This document shows positions 19,526-31,600 of a stretch of 64,000 bases of DNA, piece after piece (the first letter of the stretch is position 1; each line of letters starts with the position of its first letter). The notes beneath the pieces were generated by a model. It was not told the DNA's origin. It made no database searches and saw only the letters and a program-made list of their open reading frames with translations. The translations under genes and the position numbers were made by a program. The DNA comes from Malurus cyaneus samueli. Lineage: Eukaryota > Chordata > Aves > Passeriformes > Maluridae. The stretch lies in contig CM019216.1 of the NCBI GenBank assembly GCA_009741485.1, forward strand, positions 41,574,872-41,638,871. Direction: 5' to 3'.

Positions 19526-20518
19526 ACTGGGTTTGCATGGCAAGGTTTTGATTGCAGGCCAGCTACTGGGGTATCTTCTGAGAAGCTGCCAGAAGCTTCC
19601 CCCATATCCTACAGAGCCAACACCAGCTGCCTCCAAGATGGACCCACCTCTAGCCAAGGTTGAGCCCATCAATGATGGTGGTAACACCTCTGGGGTAACA
19701 GATTTAAGGGGGAAAAAAACCTGCACAACTGCAGCTGAAGAGATGAGTGAGAATATGTGAGAGCAGTGGCCCTGCAGACACCAAGGCCAGTGGAGAAGGA
19801 GGGGGAGGAGGTACTCCAGGTGCCAGAGCAGAGATTTCCCTGCAGCCCCTGGTGCAGGCCATGGTGAGGCAGGATGTCTCCCTGCAGCCCATGGTGGAGC
19901 ACAGATCCACCTGCAACCCCTGGAGGACCCCACATCAGAGCAGGTGGATGCCTGAAGGAGATTGTGACCATATGAAAAGCTCACACTGGAGCAGATTCCT
20001 GGCAGGAATCTGTGGTCCTGTGGAGAGAGGAACCCACACTGACACAAGTTTGCTGGCAGGACTTGTGACCCCACGGAGGACTCACACTGAAGCTGCCTGT
20101 TCCTCAAGGACTGCAGCTGTGCACAGGATCCAAGGTGGAGCAGATGAGGAGTCAAAGGAGCATTAAAGACAACGTGCAATGAACTGCAGTCCCCTCTCTC
20201 CATCCCCCTGCACTGCTGGAAGGAGGAGGTAGAGAAAACAGGGACTAAAGCTGAGCCTGGAAAGAAGGGAGAAGTGAGGTGAGCTGTTTAAAGATTTGGG
20301 TTTATTTCTCATTATCTGAGAGTGATTTCATTGGTAATAAAGTAATTTCCTCAAGTCAAGTCTGTTTTGCCTGTACTCGAAACTGGTAAGATCACTCATC
20401 TCTCTCTGTCTTTATCTTGACCCATGATCTTTTATTATAGTCTCTGTCCCCCAGAGGAGGGGAGTGATGGAGTGGCTCTGATGGGCACCTAGTGTCCAGC
20501 CAGCATCAACCAACCACA
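19526..20518 (+). mobile_element. Avian endogenous-retrovirus LTR (solo, ERVL-like) in ZBTB24 intron 1
   Basis: I recognise this roughly 1 kb unit as a common bird LTR. It begins near 'tgggtttgcatggcaaggtttt'. A GC-richer body of repeated 'ctgcagcccatgg' and 'ggagcaggtggatgcc' phrases follows. An AATAAA lies at 20336-20341, and the end reads 'gggcacctagtgtccagcc' then 'caaccaaccaca'. No internal gag/pol/env-like sequence adjoins it, so it looks like a solo LTR. It is antisense to ZBTB24. I cannot see clear target-site duplications, and the exact family name is uncertain. Frames within it are not genes. Confidence 0.75.
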
Positions 20519-21400
20519 CTGGAAACAAAAAGATCAACTGCAGTATGATCAGGGCAGATTATTCAGGGACAAGGCTATGAAATCCTGTAATAAATTATAA
20601 AACTTTACTGGTATAAATATAGCAGGACTTCACTACTTCTTTTACCCACATCTATCCTCCTAGAAATTTCTCTTTTGTAACACTTTATCTTACTAAGCTT
20701 CAGCCTAAGGAGGCAGGCAATACAAGCAGAAAACAGCAGCATTTTGAAGGGCTCTGTCTAAAATAGGGTTCCTAATTTGACTTGCTAAGCTTCTTTAGTA
20801 AATTTGCAAAAATTATTACCTAACAAAAAAAATCGAGCAAGTTCAGAAGAATCTACCACACATTATGAATGTGTACAAAATATTCTATTTACCAGGCTCA
20901 GATAAGCCAAAGATAGAACAGATTAGCTACCTATTATCCTAATTTATACCAGTGTCATGTTAAACACACATAAATTTGCATATTTGTACCTAGTTTCAAA
21001 TCACAACAGTTTCAATCACCTGAACATATGCTCCACAAAACAACAGGCACTACCTACAGATGATACCTAAATGCTACTGAGATGGTGGAAAACGGATTGT
21101 TTAGTCCCGCTCAACTACCAAATAGTTCATGGCTGAGTGACACTTTTATTTGGGAGCTTTAATTTCCGGAGCATGTGAGCCTGATGTTTGTTGCTGGAGC
21201 ACGTTAAAGCACAGCTGCAGGTGTGACCCAATCTGCCTTACCATGCATTACAAGAATTCTTGAACAGCTGCTGCCAACTCTGCCTGCAGGCACCCCCTAA
21301 CATCCACACGTGTTTTGAGTTCTGATCACATGAAGGACTTCGGTGTTTAACTAGGAGGTGACAGCATTAGTATTTGGACTGCAAAACCCAAAACATTCGC
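20519..21400. other. ZBTB24 intron 1, unassigned part
   Basis: AT-rich intronic sequence between the LTR and the CpG island. I see no exon and no repeat I can name. Confidence 0.6.
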
Positions 21401-21429
21401 CTTCCCTAAAACCCCCTCACCATTCTAGA

Positions 21430-21860
21430 GTGAGGCTGTACTCGAGCAGAAGGCCCCACGCTGCCGGCGCAGCGGTCGGATACACGCTCCCGTCCAGCCG
21501 TGGAAGGGCTCAGGAGCTCCCGGGAGGTGAGCCCGGGGAGCAGCGCACGGCTCGGGGCTGGGCCTCGACACGGGCAAGGCCAAGGGCACCCGCGGGTCGC
21601 CGCCCCCCGCGCACCGTGTGAGCTCCGAGCTCGGTTCAGGCCATCCCTCAAGGCAAGGCCGCTCGCCCCTCGTGGAGCGGGGCCAAGGAGAGAGCGCTGC
21701 CCGGGAAAGCAGCGGACCGATCCCCCGCCGGCTGCCGCCCGCCTGCCCGGCACTCACCGCTCGCCGCCGGCCCCGCTGCGCCGCCGCTGCACTCGGCGGG
21801 GCTGGGGCCGCGCCTGCGCTGCCGCCAGGAGCGCTACACGGGCGGGACTTGGAGCCGCGG
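21430..21860. promoter_or_regulatory. CpG island promoter of ZBTB24
   Basis: An abrupt GC- and CpG-rich block in an otherwise AT-rich window. It carries a GC-box-like CCCGCCC near 21840-21846 on the minus strand and the strong donor of the non-coding first exon. No TATA box is obvious. The island extends into intron 1 and stops abruptly at the CR1 insertion starting near 21860. Confidence 0.85.
21758..21845 (-). other. ZBTB24: ZBTB24 non-coding exon 1 (5' UTR)
   Basis: The donor GCG|GTGAGTG fixes the lower boundary at 21758. The transcription start is inferred to lie between the donor and the GC box, so the upper limit is approximate. It would splice to 19176, where the 27-nt UTR remainder and the ATG lie. 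Confidence 0.6.
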
Positions 21861-22330
21861 GATCACAGAACATCCTGGCTTGGACGGGACTCATATGGAT
21901 CATCCGATCAGCTCCCGGCCCTGCCCAGAACAGCCCCCAGAATCACACCATGTACCAGAGAGCGTTGTCCAAACGCTCCTTGAGTTTAGTCAGGTTGCTG
22001 CTGTGCCCACTTCCCTGGGGAGCCTGTTCCAGTGCCCAACCATCCTCTGACTAAAGAACCTTTTCCTATTATCTAAACTAAGCTTTCCCTGCATAGCTTC
22101 AGTCCATTCCTTCGGGTCCTGTCACTAGTTACCACAGAGAAGGGATTAGTGTCTGCCCCTCGTCTTCCTCTATGAGGAAGTTATAAGTTAAATGAGGTCT
22201 CCCCTCAGTCTCCTCCAGGCTGAACAGATTAAGTGCCCACAGCTGCTTCTCATACGGCTGCCCCTCAAGGCCCTTCACCATTATCGCAGCCCTCCTTTGG
22301 ATGCTCTCTAGTAGCTTTATCTCTTTCAAC
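21860..22330 (-). mobile_element. CR1 LINE fragment between AK9 and ZBTB24
   Basis: Reverse-complement CR1 3' end. Starting at 'gggatcacagaacatcctgg', it continues through 'cttccctggggagcctgttccagtgc', 'gaggtctcccctcagtctcctccaggctgaacag' and 'cgcagccctcctttggatgctctc'. About 470 bp, same orientation as both genes. Its 3' terminus abuts the ZBTB24 promoter and its 5' end abuts the AK9 polyadenylation region. Confidence 0.9.
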
Positions 22331-22344
22331 TTCAGACAAAAGAT

Positions 22345-22350
22345 TTTATT
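22345..22350 (-). terminator. AK9 polyadenylation signal
   Basis: Minus-strand AATAAA about 92 nt after the AK9 stop codon, followed by T-rich sequence. This implies a very short 3' UTR of about 110-120 nt, ending right at the CR1 fragment. Confidence 0.7.
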
Positions 22351-22441
22351 TCTAAGATTTTGTGGTTAAAAAATGGGCCTGAAAAGGCACAATGTTCACA
22401 AGCCACATCGCAGCCATACTGGTGCCTGATGGCAACGCGGT

Positions 22442-22644
22442 TTACACAAAAGTGGGGCGGGTGCCTTTCAGGGAAAAAAAAGTCTGCAGCTTATCATCAA
22501 GGCCAAGGGGGCGATCTTTTGGCTCCTTATAGGGGCCCATCATGGCAGTCCCCAGGTAGGGGAGGAGTTCGCAATGTTCCACAAACTGCAACAGCTTCTT
22601 CCTGTACATCTGCCGCACTGGCTCCGAGTTCTGGGGGTTGTGTG
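22442..22644 (-). CDS. AK9: AK9 last coding exon
   Basis: Enters in phase 1 after TTAATTTCTTGCAG; 203 nt to TAA. It encodes the conserved C-terminus, including [15 protein letters not shown] and YKEP, ending KGTRPTFV. It is much more GC-rich, with G/C-ending codons, than the other AK9 exons. The opposite-strand frame over it is a shadow. Confidence 0.93.
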
Positions 22645-25600
22645 CTGCAAGAAATTAAGCAGCAGGTTAGTGTCCCGTGTAGACTTTGTGGAATTATATT
22701 ACAGAAATTTTCAAGAGGACCACAATGTGAAGCACTTTGATCAAATTTGTGATCAAGAATGGTGTGACTACTCTGAAGAGTTGCCCAATAATAAATAATG
22801 CTATATTAGTAACAAATCAGAAAATCACAGGATGGGCCAGGTTGGAAGGTATCACAGTGGGTGATCTGGTCTAACCTTCCTGCTCAAGCAGGGTTAGTTA
22901 TCCTGCATATGGCACAAGGTTGTGTCTAGATGGCTTCTTGAGTATTTCCAGTGATGAAGACTCCACAACTTCTCTGGGCAATCTGCTCCAGTGCTTGATC
23001 ACTCGCACATGAAAGAAGTTCCTCCCTGTGTTCAAGTGCTTTGTGCATGTACAGGAATGCTATATCTTAAAGCTGGAAGCAGTTCTACCCAGTTCTAGAA
23101 GAAGATAACTTGTTTTCCTGGATTCCTATGGTCAAACTGTTGGGCATTGTATGAGGAGATTTCTGCACTTGCATAACCTTTCTGGTTCATCAGGTTCATC
23201 ATCCACTGCTAATAATGATTTAATGTTACAATATATGAGCAAAGCACTCCTAGCATGGACATCCTTATGTTAGCAAAGCTGTGCTAACAATAGAATGAAA
23301 ACAACCTTTGTGGATGAAGCAAACTACAGTATAAAAGCAGTTTGGTGGCTTAGGAACTGTACATTTATGCAGGGGCTTACCATGTGCCTGCCCTGTTCAG
23401 TGGTCTTAACAAAGCTATGCTAGCAAAAAGATCTGTGATAGTTCAAAAGAATTCCGGAGGACTCTGGAAACTATATGAGGAAACACAGAATGTGAAAAAA
23501 ATAATAAATATTGGTATAATCTAAAAAAGTAAGTCAAAATGTAAAATACTAAAGGCCAGGTGAAGTGCACCCAGCGAACAGGTTGGCTTCTAAAAGACAA
23601 AATTGGTGGGTTAAAAGAAATGTCAGTCTTGCTCCAGAAATCTCCAACAGTACTGGAAACCAGACCAAAGCTATAGCAGAGCTGCAAACAAGGATGTTGA
23701 AATCAAGAAAGCTGGCACTAGTTAAGCTGATTGCAAACTATTAAGGATTATTATCTGCAACTGACATCTCCGGCTGAAAAAGACCCAAACGGAAATTCTA
23801 AAAAATAGAAAATATGAACACCAATTGTATATTGCATCAGAGTATTTATTCATTTGTATAATTAGTTATTTCTATAGCATGCTTTATACGCTACCTTTTA
23901 AATGGAAGGAAACAAAAAGCAGAGCAGTTTCTTTCACACTTAGGAATGGAAACTTTGGCTTAAGGCTACCAACTTCATGCAGAGCTTTTATTAGAGAAGT
24001 TGCTACTCCCTAAAGAAAGAAAACAAGTTTAAAAGACCATTACAGAAATCTTGAACAATTCCTTATCCTGTTGTAATGTAGATCCAATGATAGGGGAGAT
24101 ACCCCAAGTTAGTGAATAGTAGATTACAAATTAGTATAAAATTAATAACTTTTAAATTTATTCATGTGTCAAAGGTTAAGGAACTACTCTTAATTTTTTC
24201 CAGGTAAGCTTGTGTCTATGCTGGTGTTAAAAATCAAACCAAAATGATAAAGAACTAAGTCAGAAAATTTATCATATAATAATAATAACTGCAGCTTATT
24301 ATCCCCCTCTAATGGCCTTGTGTTTTTTTTCCATTAAAGCTACAAATATTTATTACTTTAAGGCTTTCAAAAATTGCTCTCAATTGTAACTACAAATTTT
24401 TCAATTTAATATAATCCCTTTAATACAAGACTCATATTGCATTAAAAATTAAACTAAGTGAGATATGCTATATATCACAAAATCATGTTTTAAAAAAGAA
24501 AAGTAAAAACTGGCCTGTTCAAGGTATCCAGCCAAAGGAAGTGTGGTTAGTAACATTGGCTCCTTTTTTGGAGGGAGTTTATGGGGAAGCTTCAGATTCC
24601 AGTACTTCTCTGGTAACCTAACCAGATAAAAGATAAGAACTTTTAAGATGTATAAACAGTAACATGATAGAAGATTAAAATACAGTAAGTGTATTCACCT
24701 CATAAACTTCTTAAGTTTTTCTTCATTTTCAAGAAGATATACCTTATCTTGGTATTTCGCTGCATACTCAATGTTGCCAGGCACCAAAGCTTCATATCTG
24801 AAGAGATGGAGCAAGAACAATTATTTTTTCACAGAAAACGTAGAACACAATTTGTGTGGTGCAAGTTCATGAGCTACTGGGAGCCTTCTGGTAATTTAGC
24901 AAGTGTAGCAATTACAAAAAAATAGCAATTGGATCATTCAAGTTTCCACTACATGACTGACAGTTACCAGGTTCAAAATCTGATAGAGTCTCTCCCTCAA
25001 ATTCTGCTTATTAAGGAACTTTTATAGAGCTGCTTTAGGGGTCCTCCATTTAGAATGCCAATCACAGTTTTTCAGGAGATTAAGAAGGGATAACAGAGAA
25101 TTGGCTATTATGGTTCTCCTCTGATGAGAAATTCTGGCACACTGAAGAAATCTGTGACTTTAGGGTGGAGTTTTATGGATCTTTTACAAAAATCATAATA
25201 GCTAGTTTTGCATCTACCAGGGATTTATGAGATTTGTTTGAACCTTTGAAGGCTTATGAGAGAATTCAAATTATGTATGTCCATCTTTACCATGAAAGAC
25301 AGCAAGCCAACACAAATCCTTGTAGAACCTGCAGCCATGTAGGTATTAGAAGGTGATTTTATAATGATTTCCAAAGTCACAAGTGCAGTATAGAGAATTG
25401 TAATTGCTTTTCCTGTCCAAACCCCAAAAACTATTAAAAAGTACTTTGGTAGTGTTTCCTCACTAATGTATTAATATAGGATATTTAGTCTCTAATTCAG
25501 ATTATGAAAATTCTAGTGACATACCTCTGTTTTCCATCCAGGTAAGTGACTGGACAGTATCCCTGCATTTCAGCCTTTAGAGGGAATAAGGCCTTGACTT

Positions 25601-28600
25601 CTTCTGCAGTCAGTTTCTGTGGTAGCATATGAGGGGGTGGGAAAGGGTGAGGTGCCATTGATGACACATAAGCATCTGGTCTGCTCAAGAATTTCTGTAG
25701 AAAAAGAAATGTTTTTATCATGAAAGAAGCACTCTAGGACTGTTAGTCAAACTGCAGAGGACTGGCTCACACAGTTTAGATTACTTATTTTTTTCTACAA
25801 TGCAACAATGTGTTGGCACTGCTGTTGCTCTTAGGTAATTTCTTTTCCAACCTACTCTTAGCTGAAGCAGTCACTATCCACCCACCATCCATCACTATCC
25901 ACTGCTATCATAAGACACTTTCCACACCCAGTCTCCCAAAACAGATGAAGAAACGAGAAAGTTATTGTTTTCAGACTAATGTTTGATCTGTGATAATTTG
26001 TAAGAGGAGCTTTAGTTTAATGCTGTCTCTGCTGCATTTTGTCTGCCTAGACGCTTGACAGCAGAAGTATGCAGAACAAAAGCCTGAGTGCTAACAACAG
26101 TGGTCTAATACAAATTGCATATTATTTATTTCTGTATGGAATCAAAGAATCTAAGCAACAATGTTCCTTCTTCCCATAATCCCCTCCTTTCTGACCTGCT
26201 TTTTGACACTTACTTCCAGTTTTTCCTGTGAAGCCATTTTGTAATAGTGTCCTTGAAACTCTGCAGCAAACTCCAATGAGGAAGTTCCAGAGCAGTCAAT
26301 CAGTTCACCCTTCTCTGCAAGGCTGACGGGACAGTACTGTCCATACTCCCCCAGCTGCGCCTGCAGTTCCTCAGGAGTGATACATAAATCAGCAATGTTG
26401 GCTGCTTTTCCTGGTAATGAAAGCAATTAATGATAATGTTTTATTTATGCGAGATGTAGAAACATCAAACAATTCTATTCAGGAATGTTACAGTTTAGAA
26501 AGTAATTCTTAATTAGAAAATTATGTGAAATAATAGTAAGAACAAAAAGAGCAATTTGATAATAAAATGAAGGGTATGTATATGCCGAAGAATTAGCCTC
26601 ATCCAAAGAAAGGTGAAGTTGGCATGTACATAGTACATTGCAGAAGAACAGAATTGCATTTTAAAGAAACAAATACTCTGGGAAACTTTGTTGGGTTTTT
26701 TTTACCTTCTCTTCTTCTTTCCAGGTATATCTGGATTTGTTTAACAACCACTTGAACTTCTTGCAAAACTTTGTTCCACACCCTCCACTTGCTATGACCG
26801 CCATCAATCACACACCAGTTCTGACGTTCCTTCATATAGTAAGTTCTAATATCATCAATGTGCTGTTTATAGCAGGAATTTTTAACAGCTAGAATCTGTG
26901 AGCTATTATGTTCAGGATAGGGAGGTCTAAAGACAATGAAAAATAACAGTGATTTAAATCTGAAGACTAGACAATTTCTTTTAATTTCAGGCATAAATTC
27001 TAGAATTCACTGTAAATTCTTTTTACAAAATTCTGCTTATTTGACACTGTAGAATATATTTGAGAAATACAAATTTCTTATTAAGAATATTACCAGCTAC
27101 ATGTGAAAAGTAGTGTACTTATGATCAGACAGTCCTATTCAAAAACAAAGAACAAAACTTCTTCTATTTATGTCCCAAATACAAATCAATAATTATTTTG
27201 CAAAGGATTTAGAATGTATAAGCACATACTAACTGACACACACTACTAATATACCTTTAGATGATACCCTGATATAGCACACTTAAATTGTACTTAAGCC
27301 TATGAAATGTAATTAGTTTGGTATTTAAAATGAAGTTTAAAGTAAATACTTTCAAAAACACATCACTGATTTAATTTTTTGCAATGCAAATTGTCTTTAG
27401 TCTTCCAGTAAACAATTTAACATTGTACTGATTACTTGATAAAAAGAAAGAGACAAAAAGAAAAGGACAAAATGAAAGAGGCATGCAATAATGCTCCAAG
27501 CTATCTGGAATTTCTTAGAAACACTTCCTCTAATGAGAACCAGGCTCTTACAGAATTTAATTTTAAGGTGAATGTTCTGTTCTTTTTCATTCCCTGTCTG
27601 CTTATAAACTACTTACTGTTCTTCCTCAAAAACAACCAACAGCTCTTTAAACAGAATATTTATCTTCTCAGAAAAACAAAGAAGGGAATGAACTGAATTG
27701 AAAAGCTTAGAACTCCTGAATTCTTTACATTACTAAATATGTATTATTTCCATATTTTTAAAAGAACTCTAAGTTTTAGAAGAGAGCTTATTAGATGAAG
27801 TATCTATTTCTTTTATTACGATAATTAAATTGATGAAAAATAAAGTTTAGTAGCTGAGAGAACTGCTACAGTTTCATTAAACCAGTTTAACTAAGCAGTG
27901 GGTGCACAGCATTGCACATTTGTACCTCAGTCATGAAATCAGGAGATCAGGCCAGAGCATGCCACAAACATGGGATCAAGCCAGAACATGCCACTAACAC
28001 CTTACATCCCTGTTTCTGGCCTATGGAAATCAAAGCATTAGAAAGGAGGGGGACTGGTTCCCATATCTTTCATATGTGGAGTTCAGAGACAGCTGAGTTA
28101 TGCTCCAGGTAAGATACAACCTCTGGATATAGCACGGAGGCACATAAATAAAGATATTACAATATCATGTAGGAAAAGAAATTTCTCTCCGGGAACATCA
28201 TTACCGGTCTGTGATTTCCTTATCCAACAATGCTCTTCTGAACACTTCCTTTGAATCCATTTCAAATTCAAAGATTTTTGCTGGAATTATCTTAGCTGAT
28301 TCCAAGAGATTTACTTGTTTTCTTGTCTGAGGATATCCATCAATTACCACTCTGCACAAAAACAGAAAAACAGTTTTCCTAAGAGAGTTTCCAATCAACC
28401 AGTAAGTCTATGTATATTTCTAGTACACTTTCCATGGAGACACCCATGCCATGAAGTTATCACTGCTTTGACTTGACAGGAAGTCTTCACTCCTAAGAAT
28501 TTAAACAACCATAAAAAAAAAAAAAAAAAAACCAAAAAAACCAAAACAAGTAGGTAGAATAAGAAATAGTAATGAAAAAAGGACATGCACAAAGGGCAAA

Positions 28601-31600
28601 AGGTAAGTGGATGCATCAATCATTCAGAAACATATTTTAACTATAAGAAGTCTCCATATGGATTGGGAGGAGCAGTTTTTAAAGTGGTAAGTAAAATTAT
28701 TTACCCAAGTACTTGAAGAATTTTTTAAATCATATTGAAGAAGAAATGCTTTTCACATGTTAGGCAATACTGGAATAAAATACACTGAAACAATATTGCA
28801 GGATTTAACATGAAGGAGAAGCTGAAAGAATTCTGATCTCAAGCACAAATAGTTTTCAGAGATTATTGCAGAATTGCCTTTCTCTGTAACAATTCTCCTT
28901 TCTGGGGAGAGGAGTTGAATGTCATTAAATAATGATCTTAAAGCTTTTTGAGTCTGCCCGGTTTCAAAGGTGTTTCAGTGGTGGAGAAAAAGCCTAGGAT
29001 CACATATAAATGACATGGAAAGACTCGGTGGTTTCAGTTCCTCCTTAATAACTTCAGTTGTTAACAAAACCAGAAAAGAATTTGTCTACTGAACCAGCCT
29101 GCATGATCAAAGAGAATTAGGTGTGTCCAAGTTAGTTCTGGAGTTGGCGTAAGAGAGGCCAAATGGTAGTTCTCAATGTATAATAGAAGATATTAGTTTA
29201 TTAACTAATGAAAAAAGGTAACTGTTATAAAGTATATTACTTGGATTTACAGCAATATAGTTACTTGAAAATTGCAGAAAATTATGCTTCAGTCCCATTT
29301 CCCAGAGCAATTGTAAAAAAATCTCCTTTTGTACAGATTATTTTCTTAATGCAGAAACCACTGATGTGTTTTAGTGAAATTGTTTTACAGCAACAACATA
29401 GGAATCCATGCCTATGAAGAGACTGGCCTGTCTTTGAGAAACACCCAAAACCCCAAGAAGACTTACCCAGTGGCATTATTCACGTGATTTAGCAGAGCCA
29501 CATCTAGAGCCTGGATGGCCAATTCATCAGGTACAGTGAGTCCTTGGTGAAGGTGTGACTTTACCATCAGTGCCAACTCACTCTCTGGCTGGTTGTTGAT
29601 CACCAACCGGATGGCGTCTCCTAAGGACAGGCGCTGGAAACCATAAACACTTGCAAGTCTCTGGGCAACTGCAAAACATTTTGATTTCAAGTCACAACTT
29701 TTAAGGTAAGAAAAACAACCTCACATATTCACAGAGCATGCCCAGTGCACTAATACTGGTCAATTTAGCAAAAAACCTCAGCAGGTATAGTCAATAATAT
29801 TACAAAGTGTGTTAGAAAATATACTTCCACTGCTGCTCCTTTTACAGAATAGCCCACCAGTTACATCATTTATTCAGGAAATGGGAAATATGGTTAAAAT
29901 TTCCTTCTTAAATGACATAATTTCAGCCTGTCTCTTTTCTTCCTAACATTCTATTCTGATCGTGAAACTATGGTTTGAAATGAATTTCCTTCTCCTCCAG
30001 TAAAAGGCAGAGATGTGTGGATTGACAGAGCCATGAAGGAGGAAGGGGAGGGGAGAAGGATAGAAATCTTGGGTTTTTTTTTAATCTAGAAATTTGGAAA
30101 CAGGCTGGGTAATGGGGAGTTTGGGGTCCTAGTCCTTCATCCTAGGATATTTCCCATTTTACATTAGCTCATATTGACTGAAAAAGAAACTATTAGAAAA
30201 TAATAATAAACAATACAAGGGGTATAAATAGTTTAAGTCCAATTTTTCTTAAGTGCAGTAACCTCTTAAGGACCTGGGATAAAATTCAGATACACAATGT
30301 GATGTGCCACACTGTCAAATGAGACACTAGGGAACGTAACTAAAAGAATCTGTGCCCAGCAAGAAACACCAACAATATTAATGGTTTGTGATGGTTTAAT
30401 AAGAATAAGGACAGATACAGCTTCAGTCATTAAATAATGTTTTGCTTTATAGATAACTGCTCATACCTGTAGTCTTTCCAGATTTTGGAGGTCCCACAAT
30501 TGCAATCTTTATTGGCATAAATGTATTAGGTTTTGGCTGACAAATATATTTGATGGGATTTGTCATAAATATTTCTTTATTTTCTTTACTTGAAAGGAAA
30601 TAAATATATTGTCGATGGATTACTGGAAAGACTGCATTTCTTTGCCTTTGTTGTGGCCTGATCACGTCTCCTTTACTTAGCTGTAGAATATACAAAATGG
30701 GAATCAACTGATTAGGTTAGACAAAGCCTCTTCTCCGTCCTTCTCAGAGCAGTGGCTTAATAGGCAGGTAGATATGGATGGATTATTTTGCTCAAGTTTG
30801 AGAAAATTCCATACCTACACTTCTTATTCAAAGAGATGAAATAAACATTGAAGACAGAAAGAATACTCACTATATCCAGTAGGTGGTACCATTACACTTT
30901 ATGTTTGTCAAGATAGTGTAGTCAGAGAAGACTAACCTAATACTTTCTTGTATTTTCAAAGAATAAGGAGAATCATTTTATTCCTCAGTGAATTAAACCC
31001 ACCTACCTGCCTGACGGTAGAAAGTACACAGAGAATATTTTATGCAATAGAAGTCATGTACAAATGAAGAAGACGTAAAAGAACATCAATACTTACATTA
31101 TGGTTAAATGAAAAACCACAATAAGGTAAGCCAAAAAAGCTTTTGGAAAAACACATGCACTGCTGATGAAATCTTTTCAAACACATCAGACAGCCCAATA
31201 AAAGGTCTGCAGTGTTGATGGATCATTGACATGTAAGAGATGCAATTGGCAGAAATAGTCATTGGAGTAATGCCAGATTAATTCCTTGCACCACTCTGCT
31301 CTGTGGAAGAACTTAGTCATGTCCCTGTTGCAGCCCTTCTTGGAAGAACTGCCTAAAAGTGTCAATAAAAGATGCTTTAAAACAAAATGTTGACATATGA
31401 AGAAAAAATTGCCCAGACCAGATGGCATTCACCTTATGTTCTAAAGGGACTCAGACTTGTAATTTGTTCTGCGTAATATGTAACATTGGTCTTCCTTCAA
31501 CAAAAAAAGGAAGGTGGAGAAAATTACTATTTTTTAAAAAAGTTTTTTCCTCCAGGGTAGAATCTGGCAGACATAGTCCAGTAAATGACTCTGTATTGAG

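Noticed and set aside
19484..20203. Minus-strand 239-codon frame and plus-strand 139-codon frame
   Set aside because: Both lie in the LTR and show no retroviral or cellular domain.
21358..22054. Plus- and minus-strand frames of 87-184 codons in the GC-rich block
   Set aside because: A CpG island lacks A/T-rich stop codons, so frames open by chance; part of this stretch is CR1.
22360..22798. Plus-strand frames of 126 and 74 codons
   Set aside because: They are antisense to the last AK9 exon, whose minus-strand reading is conserved, spliced in phase and ends at a stop followed by AATAAA.
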